Source: Heloderma charlesbogerti
Taxonomy: Eukaryota; Chordata; Lepidosauria; Squamata; Helodermatidae
Assembly (NCBI GenBank): GCA_026122225.1
Contig: JANEZZ010001874.1
Span: forward strand, 1 to 64,000
DNA: 64,000 nt
Reading direction: 5' to 3'
Shown: piece by piece, positions 1 to 10,948 of the stretch
Layout of the letters: every line of letters starts with the position of its first letter
Position numbering within the stretch: position 1 is the first letter of the stretch
Made by a program: the position numbers and the translations under genes
Notes under the pieces: generated by a model
Told to the model about the DNA's origin: nothing
The model's database searches: none
The model's input: the letters and a program-made list of their open reading frames with translations, nothing else

Positions 1-195
1 CTACTGGAATCGAATAAATAGATCATAGCTAACTAAGAATAAGTATAACTAAATTTATATATTTTGTTGAAGTGAGTAAATGTTGAGTAAGAGAATAGGA
101 ATTTAGTCAAGAACCCGAATAAGGAAAATTGAGTAAACACCAGGTTCTTCTTGTGGTATAGACATATTAAAATAAATCACACTCTGCAGCTGTAT
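1..195. other. AT-rich flank, no recognisable feature
   Basis: AT-rich sequence upstream of the first BovB insertion. I see no repeat, RNA or coding signal in it. Confidence 0.5.
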
Positions 196-207
196 TTATA
201 TGACCTT
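196..207. repeat. Target-site duplication of BovB copy 1, left
   Basis: TTATATGACCTT adjoins the 3' terminus of the BovB. The identical 12-mer is at 7017-7028 beside its 5' terminus. A perfect duplication at both true ends shows a single complete insertion. Confidence 0.9.
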
Positions 208-1090
208 GTTGTTGTTGTTCAGTCATTCAGTCATGTCTGACTCTTCGTGACCCCATGGACCATAGCACGCCAGGCCTTCCTGTCCTCCGCTCTCTCCCGG
301 AGTGTGCTCAAGTCCATATTCATTGCATCAGTGATGCTATCTAGCCATCTCATCCTCTGCTGTCCCCTTCCCCTTTTGCCTTCAATCTTTCCCAGCATCA
401 GAGTCTTTTCCAGTGAGTTTTATCTTTGCATTAGGTGGCCAAAATATTGGAGCTTCAGCTTCAGTACCTGTCCTTCCAATGAGCACTCAGGGTTGATTTC
501 CTTTAGGATGGACTGATTTGACCTCCTTGCAGTCCAGGGGACTCGTAAGAGTCTTCTCCAGCACCACAGTTCGAAAGCATCAATTCTTCGGCGCTCGGCC
601 TTCCTTATAGTCCATCTCTCACAGCCTTACGTTACTACTGGGAAAACCATAGCTTTGATTATATGAACCTTTGTCAGCGAGGTGATGTCTCTGCTTCTTA
701 CTATGCTGTCTAGGTTTGCCATAGCTTTCCTCCCAAGGAGCAAGCATCTTTTAATTTCATGGCTAAAGTCACCGTCTGCGGTGATCTTGGTGCCCAAGAA
801 AATAACATCTGTCACTGATTCCATTTCTTCCCCTACTACATGCCAGGAAGTGATGGGGCCTGATGCCATGATCTTAGTTTTTTTAATGTTGATTTTCAAA
901 CCAGCTTTTGCACTCTCCTCTTTCACCCTCAACAAGAGGCTCTTGAGATCCTCTTCGCTTTCTGCCATTAGGGTGGTATCGTCTGCATATCTGAGGTTGC
1001 TGATAATTCTCCTGGCAATCTTAATTCTGACCTGTGATTCATCCAACCCGGTGTTTCTCATGATGTACTCTGCATATAAGTTAAATAAGC
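208..1090 (-). pseudogene. BovB copy 1: RT catalytic region, C-terminus and 3' UTR
   Basis: Minus-strand translation of about 627-1061 includes the RT active-site signature (NLRYADDTTLMAESEED) followed by the KKTKIMASGPITSWH region. The downstream part, 208-620, still resembles the C-terminal basic region and the BovB tail but is broken by frame shifts. The 5' side stops abruptly at the MITE inserted at 1091. Confidence 0.85.
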
Positions 1091-1813
1091 AGGGATGTCA
1101 GAGAATTTCGCCACGAATCTCAGGGAGGCCGAATGCCAGCGCATTCGCCCCCCCCAATCGGTAACGAAACGGTCTGCCCCCCCCTCAGGACGGGACTTAC
1201 CTTTGGCAAATCTTCCTGGCAGAGCCGGCTCCGGTGGTGGTTCCGGCGGCAGATCGGCGGTGGTGGCTGCGGTGGCCGGTCTTCCGACCGGCTGCCACCC
1301 TTTCCAAGTTTAAAAAAAAAAAAAAAGGATAGGCTATGTAAAGATTTACGTAGCCTATCATGGCTAAATTTTAAAAAACACCATGATAGGCTACGCAAAC
1401 GTTTACATAGTCTATCACGGCTGAGTAAAAAAACAAAACAAAAATGCACGTATGCAAATGGCGGCGCCCATTGGCACCGCCATTTGCGTTCCTTATTTTG
1501 GCACGTCTTAGTCTATATAAACATTTATGTAGACTGTGGTGAAAATAAGGGAACGCAAATAGCGTAGAGTTTTTTTTTTACTCAGCCGTGATAGGCTACG
1601 TAAACATTTACAAAGCCTATCATGGCTGACTGCAGGGACGTAAACAGCGGCGGCTACGGCCGCCACCATTTGCGGACCCGGCCAGCCAGGATTCGGGGGG
1701 GGGGAGGGACGGAGCGCCTCCCCCCGGCCAGAATTTCATGGGGAGGAATGGAGCACCTCCCTCCCACCGCGAATCAATTTCGTTAAAATGTAAGTGACTT
1801 TCGTACATCCGTA
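1091..1813. mobile_element. Palindromic hAT-type MITE inserted in BovB copy 1
   Basis: The element begins AGGGATGTCAGAG and ends TTTCGTACATCCGTA, a mutated CATCCCTA. The flanking 8-mers AAATAAGC and TAATAAGC differ at one base and join the BovB sequence when the element is removed, as the intact copy near 15823 confirms. Inside are hairpins based on GATAGGCTACGTAAA near 1330, 1390 and 1600, and the CGCAAATGGCGGCGCC hairpin near 1450. A GTAAGTGACTTTCG motif sits at the right end. Confidence 0.9.
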
Positions 1814-1821
1814 TAATAAGC

Positions 1822-2162
1822 AGATGACAATATACAGCCTTGTCATACTCCTTTCCCAATTTTGAACGAATCGGTTGTTCCATGTCAGGTTCTTACTGTT
1901 GCTTCTTGACCCTTGTACAGGTTTCTCAGGAGACAGGTAAGGTGGTCTGGTACTCCCATCTTTTTAAGTATTTGCCACAGTTTGTTGTGATCCACACAAT
2001 CAAAGGCTTTAGCGTAGTCAATGAAGCAGAAATATATGTTTTTCTGGAATTCTCTTGCTTTCTCTATGATCCAGCGAATGATGGTGATTTGATCTCTAGT
2101 TCCTCTGCATCTTCGAAACCAGCTTGTACTTCCTATAGTTCTCGGTTCACATACTGCTGAAG
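1822..2162 (-). pseudogene. BovB copy 1: middle of reverse transcriptase
   Basis: The minus strand encodes an RT segment containing NIYFCFIDYAKAFDCVDHNK, with the first catalytic aspartate of the polymerase (motif A), and the downstream LLRNLYKGQEATVRT. It is bounded by MITE insertions on both sides, so it is an isolated fragment of the original frame. Confidence 0.88.
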
Positions 2163-3583
2163 TAGGGATGGCGGAGAATTCCGCCATGGATTTCAATGAG
2201 GCCAAATGCGCTGGCATTCGGCCCCCTGAAATCCGTGGCAGAACGGCCTGCCGCCCTCCCGCCCCCCGCAGATCCCCCCCTGGGATGAGACTTATCTGGG
2301 GCAGATGTTCCGGACAGTGGCAGCTCCAGTGGTGGCGGGGGCGGTGGCAGCGACGGCTGGTCTTCCGACTAGCTGCTGCTACCACCATTTGCGGTCTGGT
2401 CTTTTTTTTTTTTTTTTAACCCAGACATGATAGGCTATGTAATCATAGAGAATTACATAGAGTTTGTAGAGAATTCCGAGAATTCTCGGAAGAGAATTCC
2501 GCCATGGATCTCGGTGAGGTCGGATGCCAGTGTATTCAGCCCCCCAAACTCCGTGGCGGAACAGCCTGCCCCCCCGCCCCCCCCGTGGATCACCCCCAGG
2601 ATGAGACTTACCTGGGGCAGATCTACCAGGTGGTAGCGGCTCCGGCGGTGGCTTTGGCAGGGGCTTTGGCGACAGCAGCTGGTCTTCCAACCGGCTGCCA
2701 CCGCCGCCACCACCATTTCAGTCTTGTGAAAAAAACCCAAAACACAATGACAAGATAGGCTACATAAAGATTTACGTAGCCTATCATGGCTGGGTTCAAA
2801 AAAAACACACCTGTGTATGCAAATGGCGGCAGCTACAGCCTCCGCCATTTCCGTTCCTTATTTTTGGCCGTCTTAGTCTATGTAAATATTTACCTAGACT
2901 ATGATGGCGAAAATAAAGGGGAATGCAAATAGCGTAGTGGGTGCTATTTGCGTCCCTTTTTGATTCGCCGTTTTAGCCTACGTAAATATTTATATAGGCT
3001 AAAATGGTGAATCAAAAAGGGACACAAATAGCGCCCGCTACGCTATTTGCGTTCCCCTTGATTTTTGCCGTCATAGTCTACATAAATATTTACGTAGATT
3101 AAGAGGGCAAAAATAAGGACGCAAATGGTTTTTTGTTTTTTTCCCAGAGCCCTCCGCGGCCAGAAATCCGGTTGTGGATGGCTCTGGCCTGGCTGGGCCT
3201 GGCTGGCTGGTTCGCAGAGCTGCCGCGGAGCACAGCTGGCCATGGAAGATTCCGGGGGGGGAGGAACAGATCGCCTCCCCCTCCGTAGCAGCCGCCATTT
3301 GCGTACGCTTTTTTGTTTTTACTTTGCCGTGATAGGCTATGTAAATATTTACGTAGCCTATCATGGTTAAATACAGGGACGCAAACAGCAGCAGCTACAG
3401 TCGCCATTTGCATCCCTGCTTCCCAGCAGCCAGATGTCCGTCTGCTGGCGGAGCTGGACAGCAGCTCCGCGGAATCCCCGTTGAGTGGAGCCGGCCGGGC
3501 AGAACTCTGGAGGGAGGGACGGAACACCTCCCCCCACTGCGAAGTAGATCTGCGAAAAAGTAAGTGACTTTCATACATCCCTA
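2163..3583. mobile_element. Composite palindromic hAT-type MITE (1.4 kb) in BovB copy 1
   Basis: TAGGGATGGCGG at the left and CATACATCCCTA at the right, with the perfect 8-bp TSD TGCTGAAG at 2155-2162 and 3584-3591. Interior: many TAGGCTACGTAAA and CGCAAATGGCGGC hairpins. A second copy of the left-terminal GAATTCCGCCATGGAT module appears near 2495, so this copy is probably two elements fused or nested, with one pair of ends lost. Confidence 0.92.
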
Positions 3584-3591
3584 TGCTGAAG

Positions 3592-3897
3592 CCTAGCTTG
3601 TAGGATTTTGAGCATAACCTTCCTGGCATGTGAAATGAGTGCAATAATTGTACGGTAGTTTGAACACCCTTTGGCATTGCCCTTCTTTAGAACTGGAATG
3701 TAAGCTGACCTTTTCCAGTCATGTGGCCATTGTTGAGTGTTCCAAATTTGTTCGCATATTGAGTGTAGCACTTTAACAGCATCATCTTTTAGGATTTTAA
3801 ATAGCTCAGCTACAATACTGTCATCTCTGCTAGCTTTGTTGTTAGTAATGCTTCCTAAGGCCCACTTGACTTCACTCTCTAGGACGTTCAGCTCAAG
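3592..3897 (-). pseudogene. BovB copy 1: N-terminal part of reverse transcriptase
   Basis: The minus-strand translation reads VLKKGNAKGCSNYRTI and upstream SITNNKASRDDSIVAELF, the classic start of an RTE reverse transcriptase domain. It is bounded on both sides by MITE TSDs. Confidence 0.85.
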
Positions 3898-4780
3898 TAG
3901 GGATGTCAGAGAATTCCGCCATGGATCTTGGTGAGGCCAAATGCCAGTGCATTCAGCCCCCCGACCTCCATGGCGGAACGGCCTGCCACCCCCCCCACTC
4001 CCTCGCAGATCCGCCCTGGGACGAGACTCACCTGGGGCAGATCTTCCGGGCAGCAGCAGCTCTGGCAGCAGCTCTGGCAGCGACTCTGGTGGCAGCCGGT
4101 CTTCCGACCGGCTGCTGCCGCCACCATTTCCAGGCTTGTGTAAAAAAAAAAAAAGACGTGATAGGCTATGTAAAGATTTACATACCCTATCATGGTTGGG
4201 TGGGTTTTCAAAAATATAACAGCGTACGGAAATGGCAATGGCTACGGCCGCCGCCATTTGCGTTCCTTCTTTTTACCATCTTAATCTACGTAAATATTTA
4301 CATAGACTATGATGGCAAAAATAAAGGGCAACGCAAATAGAGTAGTGGGCGCTATTTGCGTCCCCTTTTGATTCACCGTTTTAGCCTACGTAAATCTTTT
4401 TTTACGCTATTTGCGTTCCCATTTATTTTTGCTGTCATAGTCTACATAAATATTTATGTAGATTAAGATGGCCAAAAAGAAGGAACGCAAATGGTGGCGG
4501 CCATAGCCACCGCCATTTGCGTACGCATTTTTTTTTTTTTTTTTTTACCCAGAGCCCTCCGCAGCCGGAAATCCAGCTGCAGATGGCTCTGGCCTGGCCG
4601 GGCCTGGCCGGCTGCTCCGTGGAGCTGCTGCGGAGCACAGCCGGCCGTTCAAGGATTCTGGGGGAAGGTATGGAGTGCCTCCCCCCCGGCCAGGATTCCA
4701 GGGTGAGGGATGGACCATCTCCCCCCCACCACCACCATCAACATAATCCGTGAAAGGTAAATCACTTTCGTACATCCCTA
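3898..4780. mobile_element. Palindromic hAT-type MITE in BovB copy 1
   Basis: TAGGGATGTCAGAG at the left and TTTCGTACATCCCTA at the right, with the perfect TSD AGCTCAAG at 3890-3897 and 4781-4788. Carries TAGGCTACGTAAA-type hairpins and hairpins of the CGCAAATGGCGG class near 4220-4270 and 4480-4525. The right-hand donor-like motif has decayed to GGTAAATC. Confidence 0.93.
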
Positions 4781-4788
4781 AGCTCAAG

Positions 4789-5487
4789 TTCAGTGACCGC
4801 ACTATCATGGCTATCAGGGACATTCAGATCTTCCCTGTATAGTTCTTCTGTGTATTCTTGCCACCTCTTCTTAATCTCATCTGCTTCTGTTAGATCCCTG
4901 CCCTGTTTGTCCTTTATCATGCCCGTCTTTGCACAAAACGTTCCCTTGACATCTCTGATTTTCTTGAAGAGATCTCTAGTCTTTCCCATTCTGTTGTTTT
5001 CCTCGATTTCTTTGTATTGTTCATTTAAGAAGGCCTTCTTGTCTCTCCTTGCTATTCTCGGGAACTCTGCATTCAGTTGGATATATCTTCCCCTGTCTCC
5101 CTTGCTTTTCACTTCCCTTCCTTCCTCAGCTACTTGTACAGCCTCATCAGACAGCTACTTTGCTTTCTTGCATTTCTTTTTCTTTGGGATGGATTGAGTT
5201 GCTGCCTCCTGAACAATGTTACGGACCTCCGTCCATAGTTCCTCAGGCACTCTGTCTATCAGGTCTAATCGCTTAGAACTATTCCTCACCTCCACTGTAT
5301 ATTCATAAGGGATATGATTTAGGTCATACCTGAATGGTTTAGTGGTTTTCCCTACATTCTTCAATTTAAGCTGAAATTTTGCAACAAGAAGCTCATGATC
5401 TGAGCCACAGTCAGCTCCAGGTCTTGTTTTTACTGACTGTATAGAGCTTCTCCATCTTTGGCTGCAAAGGACATAACCAATCTGATT
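4789..5487 (-). pseudogene. BovB copy 1: endonuclease end and linker to RT
   Basis: Minus-strand frames cover the end of the endonuclease and a lysine-rich linker (PKKKKCKKAK near 5155, and EFPRIARRDKKAFLNEQYKE near 4980-5070). The region is split by frame changes, so it is not translatable as one protein. Confidence 0.75.
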
Positions 5488-6147
5488 TCAGTATTGACCA
5501 TCTGGTGATGTCCATGTGTAGAGTTGCCTCTTGTGCTGTTGGAAAAGAGTGTTTGCTATGATCAGCGTGTTCTCTTGGCAAAACTTTATTAGCCTTTGTC
5601 CTGCTTCATTTTGTACACCAAGGCCATGCTTGCCTGTTATCCCGGTGATTTCTTGACTTCCTACTTTAGCATTCCAATCCCCTACGATGAAGAAGACATC
5701 TTTTTTTGGTGTTAGTTCTAGAAGCTGTTGTAGGTCTTCCTCAGCTTCTTCAGCCTCAGTGGCTGGGGCATAGACTTTAATTACTGTGATGCTGAATGGT
5801 TTGCCTTGGATTCGTACTGAGATCATTCTATCATTTTTGAGATTGTACCCCAGTACTGCTTTTCTCACTCTTTTGTTGACTATGAGTGCTACTCCATTTC
5901 TTCTAAGGGATTCTTGCCCACAGTTGTAGATATAATGGTCACCTGAATTAAATTCGCTCATGCTTGTGCATTTTAGTTCGCTGATTCCCAAGATGTCAAT
6001 GTTCAATCTTGCCATCTCATGTTTGACCACCTCCAGCTTACTTTCATTCATTGATCTTACATTCCAGGTTCCTAAACAATATTGTTCTTTACAGCATCGG
6101 ACTTTCTTTTCACCAGCAAACACATCCACAGCTGAGTGTCCTTTCGG
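5488..6147 (-). pseudogene. BovB copy 1: APE-type endonuclease domain, truncated by a stop
   Basis: The minus-strand frame from the MITE boundary at 6147 reads KGHSAVDV, then GTWNVRSMNE, ELKCTS, RRNGVALIVNKRV, VKVYAPATE and VGDWNAKVGSQEIT. These are hallmarks of apurinic-like endonucleases that nick target DNA. The frame ends at a stop at 5488-5490. The second BovB copy near 54680 has CGA there, so a C-to-T change at a CpG made this TGA. Downstream codons still resemble BovB. Confidence 0.9.
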
Positions 6148-6688
6148 TAGGGGTGGACGAAAGTCACTTACCTTTTCTCGCAGCTTGTTCGCGTTGCCCT
6201 TATTTTTGCCGTAGTCTACGTAAACATTTACGTAGACTACAGTGACCAAATAAGGAACGGGAATGGCGGCTCCCTATGGGGGCCGCCATTATCCGTACAC
6301 ACTTTTTTTTTTTTTTCAAGTCACCCGTGATAGGCTACGTGACGATTCACGTAGCCTATCACGGCTGACTTTGCAAATCTAGCCGTGATAGGCTACGTGA
6401 ATCGTCACGTAGCCTATCAGGGGATGTTTTTTTTCTTTTTCTTTTATTGCAATGGCGGCGGCGGCAGCCGGTCGAAAGACCAGCTGCCGCTCCCTCCCCG
6501 CTCGAACACCCGACGAACCGCCAGCCGGACCCGCCGCCGGGAGGGACATTCAGGGAGGGTAAGTCCCGTCCCGGGGGGGGCGGGGCGCGGGGTGTGTGGA
6601 GGATTTCTCCCCGAAACTTGTTCGGGGGGCCGAACACGTTGGTGCTCGGCCCCCCGAAGTTTCAGGGAGAAATTCTCCGCCATCCCTA
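6148..6688. mobile_element. Palindromic hAT-type MITE in BovB copy 1
   Basis: TAGGGGTGGACGAAAGTCAC at the left and GGAGAAATTCTCCGCCATCC at the right, with the perfect TSD CCTTTCGG (6140-6147 and 6689-6696). The copy has one end of each kind: left with ACTTACC (6166-6171), right with the ATG...GTAAGT module (6452-6564). The hairpins near 6330-6420 are built on TAGGCTACGTGA. Confidence 0.94.
6452..6558 (+). other. Open 107-nt exon-like module (ATG to splice donor) in MITE
   Basis: ATGGCGGCGGCGGCAGCC opens a frame with no stop until a GTAAGT donor at 6559. Length is 107 nt (35 codons plus 2). The peptide starts MAAAAAGRKT and includes AGRDIQ near its end. The same module, also 107 nt and open, occurs at 11615-11721, 44709-44815 (minus) and 55589-55695. 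It could be the first coding exon of the element's lost master copy. No transcript evidence is available, and the GC-rich sequence could be open by chance. Confidence 0.45.
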
Positions 6689-6696
6689 CCTTTCGG

Positions 6697-7016
6697 CTTT
6701 GGCCCAGCCGCTTCACTCTTTCTGGCGCTACTTGGAAATTCCCTCTGCTCTTCTTCCCCAGTAGTATATTGGACACCTTCCAACCTGAGGGGCTCATCTT
6801 CTGGCATCATATCTTTTAGCCTTGTGATACATTCCATGGGGTTTTCTTGGCAAGAATACTGGAGTGGGTTGCCATTTCCTTCTCCAGTGGATCACATTTT
6901 TTCAGAACTCTCTGCCATGACCTGTCCATCTTGGGTGGCCCTGCATGGCATAGCTTATGGCTTCACTGAGTTATGCAAGCCCCTTTGCCACAACAAGGCA
7001 GTGATCCATGAAGGGG
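6697..7016 (-). mobile_element. BovB copy 1: 5' terminal segment
   Basis: The minus strand starts CCCCTTCATGGATCACTG and runs through the 5' UTR and start of the coding region, matching the 5' start of the second copy at 53725. Its outer edge meets the 12-bp TSD. Confidence 0.9.
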
Positions 7017-7028
7017 TTATATGACCTT
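7017..7028. repeat. Target-site duplication of BovB copy 1, right
   Basis: Partner of 196-207, identical over 12 bp. Confidence 0.9.
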
Positions 7029-7773
7029 ACATTTTCTTTATTAAGAGGCTTTTACGAAGTTGCACTTTCAAACAATCTGTACTACTTTATGGAAGGTTCT
7101 TTAAAGTTTCATTAGGGGTGTATGGATTGTACTCAGCCTCATCTGCCTGTGGGTCCTTGCGGGGAGGGAAGGTGATCCGGTCCTCCCCCCAGAATCTTCC
7201 TCAGCTAGCTCTGCTCCGCAGTGAGTCTGCCGGTCCGCTCTGGCTGCTGCCGCAAATGGCATCCCTGCCTTTTGGCATGATAGGCTACGTAAATCTTTAC
7301 ATACCCTATCATGGCAAAAAGCAGGGACTAGGGACGTACAAACGTCACTTACCTTTTTGAAGGGTGACATTCGTGGGGGGGGGAGGCGCTCTGTCCCTCC
7401 CCCCCAAATTCTCTCTGCCTGGCTCCGCTGTGTAGAAATTCTGCAGAGCTGCTGGCCAGGGCAGCCCGCAGCCGGACATCCAGCTGCTGGGCAACCTGCA
7501 GGGTCGCAAATGGCGGCAGCCGTAGCCGCCACCATTTGCGTCCCTGTATTTTGCCATGATAGACTATGTAAATATTTACGTAGCCTGTCATGGGAAAAAA
7601 AAAACAGCAAACGCAAATGGCGGTGGCTATGGCGGCCGCCATTTGCGTTCCCTTTTTTTTTTCTGTTTTAGCCTATGTAAATATTTAATAATACGGCAAA
7701 AAAAAAAAAAAAAAGGAACGCAAATTGCGGCCACTACACCTTTTGCGTTCCTTTTTTTTTTTTTGCCGTAATA

Positions 7774-9551
7774 GTTGGGATGGCGGAGAATTCCGCCACG
7801 GATTTCAGTGAGGCCGAATCCACTGGCATTCAGCCCCCTGAAATCTGTGGTGGAATGGCCTGCCACCCCCCCGCCACCCCGCGGATTCCCCCTGGGACAA
7901 GACTTACCTGGGGCGGATGTTTTGGATGGTGGCGGCTTCAGCGGCGGTGGCTGGTCTTTTGACCGGCTGCCACGGCCGCCATTTGCATTCTGGTCTTTGC
8001 CATGATACGCTATGTAGGTCTTTACGTAGCCTATCACAGCAAGCCAATAAAAACAAAAACAAAAAAAGGCGTACGCAAATGGAGGCAGCTACGGCGGCTG
8101 CCATTTGCGTTCCTTATTTTTCGCCGTTTCAGTCTACGTAAATATTTACGTAGGCTACTATGGCAGAAAAAAAAGGGGAACGCAAATAACATAGTGGGAG
8201 CTATTTGCATTCCTTCCCCCCCATTTTAGCCTACGTAAATATTTACTTAGGCTAAAACGGCGAATAAAAAAGGAACTCAAATAGCGCCCACTATGCTATT
8301 TGCATTCTCCTTTTTTTCCTCTGTAATAGCCTTTGTAAATATTTACGTAGGCTAAGATGGCGAAAAATAGGGAACGCAAATGGCAGCTGCTGTAGCTGCC
8401 ACCATTTGCGTACGCCGTTCTTTTTTTTTGCCCAGCCGTATTAGGCTACGTAAAGTAGGGATGGGGGAGAATTCCGCCCCGAAACTTCGGGGGGCCGAGT
8501 GCCAACGTGTTCGGCCCCCCGAAGTAGTTTCGGGGAGAAATTCTCTGCACCCCCACACCCCCCACACCCCCCCCGGGATGGGACTTACCTTTCCCGAATG
8601 TCCCTCCCGGCGACGGGTCCTGGCGGCGGTTCATCAGGTCTTCGACAGGGGCAGAGGCGGCAGCCGGTCTTTTGACCGGCTGTCGCTGCCTCCATTCCAA
8701 TAAAAGTAAAAAAAAAAAAAACGCCCCCGTGATTACGTAGACTACAGCGTAGTCTAGGTAAATTACGTAGACTACGGCGAATATAAGGGCAACGCTATTT
8801 GCGTTGCCCTTATTTTCGCCGTAGTCTATGTAAAGATTTACGTAGACTACAGCGACCAAATAAGGAACGTGAATGGCGGCTCCCTATGGGGGCCGCCATT
8901 TGTGTACACGCTTTTTTTTTTTTTTAAGTCACCCGTGATAGGCTATGTGATGATTAACGTAGCCTATCATGGCTGACTTTGCAGATCTAGCCGTGATAGG
9001 CTACGTTAATCGTCACGTAGCCTATCACGGGGGCGTTTTTTTTTTAAATTTTTATTTCGCAGCCGGGCGAGGCGAGGCGCCTCCTCCCCGGCCTGTATTT
9101 TGGCCGGGCGAGGTGGAAAGCCTCCCCCCCGGCCTGAATTTTGGCTGGGCGAGGCGGGAAGCCTCCCCCCCGGCCTGAACTTCGGGGGGAGCAGCGAAGC
9201 GCCTCCCCCCCACCGCAAACAAGCTGCGAGACCAGGTAAGTGGCTTTCGTGCACCCCTAACATAAAGACTTACATAGCCTATCTCAGCTGCCTGGCTGGA
9301 TGCAAATGGCAGCCGCTATGGCGGCCGCCATTTGCGTCCGCACCAGCCAGTCTGCGGCCGGAAATCCGGCTGTGGGCGGCCCTGGCTTGCTGCTCCACAG
9401 AGCTGTCGCTGAGCAGAACCGGCCAGGCAGGATTCTGGGGGGGGAGGACCGGATCGCCTCCCCCCCGTCAAGGATTCCGGGGGGAGGGATGGAGCGCCCC
9501 CCCACCATGAACAGAATCCACGAACAGGTAAGTCACTTTCGTACATCCCTA
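7774..9551. mobile_element. Third-level nested palindromic MITE
   Basis: Left TTGGGATGGCGGAGAATTC (mutated TAGGGATG), right TTTCGTACATCCCTA. The TSD CGTAATAG (7766-7773) and TATAATAG (9552-9559) match 6/8, both differences being CpG-decay type. Excision restores a CCGTAATAGCCTACG hairpin arm of the host element. Confidence 0.8.
8456..9259. mobile_element. Innermost nested palindromic MITE
   Basis: Left TAGGGATGGGGGAGAATTCC, right TTTCGTGCACCCCTA. The TSD ACGTAAAG (8448-8455) and ACATAAAG (9260-9267) match 7/8. The TSD lies at the loop of a GGCTACGTAAAG... hairpin, so this insertion hit the tip of a palindrome. A GTAAGT donor at 9236-9241 follows GAGACCAG. Confidence 0.87.
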
Positions 9552-10259
9552 TATAATAGCCTACGTAAACATTTACGTAGGCTAAAACGGCAAAAAAAAA
9601 CGGGAACGCAAATGGCGGCCGCCATAGCCGCCGCCATTTGCGTTCACTGTGGGTTTTTTTTTTTGCTGTGATAGGCTACATAAATATGCAAATTGCATTC
9701 CTGTGTTAGCCGTGATAGGCTACGTAAGTATTTACGTAGCCTATCACGGCTACATGCAAGAAGCGAATGGTGGCCGCAGACGTGGCCGTCATTCACAAGA
9801 CAGCGCGGAAGGCAGCAGGTAGGTGCTCCGTTCCAGGCCCATTTCATGGGGTGGGGAGGCGCGGTGGGGCTTCGTTCTGCCATGGATTTCGGGGGCCCGA
9901 TTGCACTGGCATTCGGCCACACTGAGATCCATGGCGGAATTCTCTGACATCCCTAGCAAGGACGCAAATGGCATAGCGGAGCGTATTTGCTTCCCTGGTG
10001 TTTGCCATGATAGGCTACATAAATCTTTACATAGCCTATCATGGCAAAAGGCAGGGATGCCCTCTGTGTCCGAAGACAGGCAGCAGCTGCCTGCAGTTGA
10101 TGGCAAGCAGACAGCCAGCAGCCAATAGGATCTGGCCAGTGTGGATTCCCCCGGTGGCAGAGGTGAGTCTTTCATTCTGCTACCGACTCCGGGGGGAGCA
10201 GATTCTTAGAATCCAGCCTCATTGGAGTCAGTGGCAGAATTCTCTGCCATCCCTAACAT

Positions 10260-10948
10260 TCGTGGGGCCAACATTTCTGGATTTGTGAGGTGGGAGAGCT
10301 GCAGGATTCCTGTCATTATTTCTTGTACGGCCCATTGCATAGAGCAACAGTTTTCTTCATTGCCCTGATGTCAGATTTTGAGAAAGTTTTCATGCTTTTG
10401 GCTGATCTGATCAAATATCTTACATATCAAGTCTCGTTAATTGTAATGGATGCTTTATAAATGGAATTGTGTTTAATCTATTTATAAGTAGTGGAGATTA
10501 TTTGATTTAACACTTTATTATGGATTTGTTCTTGTTTTCTTTCTTCTCCCTTGTTTTGTGATAACCTTTGGTTGTATGCAATAAAGATGGATTGATAGAT
10601 AGATATAAGAAGCCTGTCTAAATAGATTGTCTATTCCCAGCAATCAGAAACTATCAGAAGATGTCATACATAACTAGGATATACTATAAATAGGAGGAAG
10701 TAGATATGTTTCACTTCCACCCTATGTTTAAGGTTACAGCATTAATTCAATCCAGTCATGGTCATTGTGTTTTTCTTCCCAGGTATGCAGATTGTCATGG
10801 AAGGCTTAGAGGACACAACAATCAGGAAGGTAGACAAGAATGTCATTGTCTCTCTCAAATAAAAATAGAACAGCATCAGGAATCTCCTGACCCCACCCAG
10901 ATACAACTCTATCCAGTGCCACGTAGTGACTACACTGTGTAATGAATT
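10260..10948. other. Sparse sequence, nothing recognised
   Basis: AT-rich DNA with a short GATA run near 10595. A tract at 10700-10920 partly resembles 46680-46900 (CATGGAAGGCTTAGAGGACAC against AGAAGGCTTAGAGGACACTC), so an unnamed dispersed repeat may lie in both. No convincing coding frame. Confidence 0.45.

Larger units (their letters stand above)
208..7016 (-). mobile_element. Full-length BovB (RTE clade) LINE, interrupted by four MITEs
   Basis: The 3' end lies at the left (repeats of GTT, then the BovB tail TCAGTC...GTGTCTGACTCTTCG) and the 5' end (CCCCTTCATGGATCACTG on the minus strand) lies near 7016. Removing the insertions at 1091-1813, 2163-3583, 3898-4780 and 6148-6688, plus one TSD copy each, leaves about 3.2 kb, the usual full BovB length. 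Reading on the minus strand, the order is an APE-type endonuclease (GTWNVRS, GDWNAKVG), then a reverse transcriptase (FCFIDYAKAFD, LRYADD), then a C-terminal region and a 3' UTR. It is flanked by the 12-bp TSD TTATATGACCTT (196-207 and 7017-7028). A BovB element encodes the endonuclease and RT for target-primed reverse transcription in the nucleus. This copy is dead, with a premature stop, frame shifts and four insertions. Confidence 0.95.
7329..9955. mobile_element. Second-level nested palindromic MITE
   Basis: Left TAGGGACGTACAAACGTCAC, right TTCTCTGACATCCCTA. The TSD GCAGGGAC (7321-7328) and GCAAGGAC (9956-9963) match 7/8. Removal rejoins the hairpin chain of the 7113-10259 element. Confidence 0.85.
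7113..10259. mobile_element. Outermost of four nested palindromic MITEs
   Basis: Left end TAGGGGTGTATGGATTG, right end TCTGCCATCCCTA. It is the same subtype as the element at 58696-59297 (similar GGTGATCCGGTCCTCCCC and GATTCTTAGAATCCAGC blocks). The insertion at 7329-9955 splits it. Its own flanks (AGTTTCAT and ACATTCGT) do not match, so the outer TSD is lost or one end was exchanged. Confidence 0.75.

Noticed and set aside
7118..10260. Numerous short frames such as those reading MIGYVN.YVAYHG or DRLRK.LRSLS
   Set aside because: They are translations of the TGATAGGCTACGTAAA hairpins, identical in all copies and on both strands, and not protein coding.
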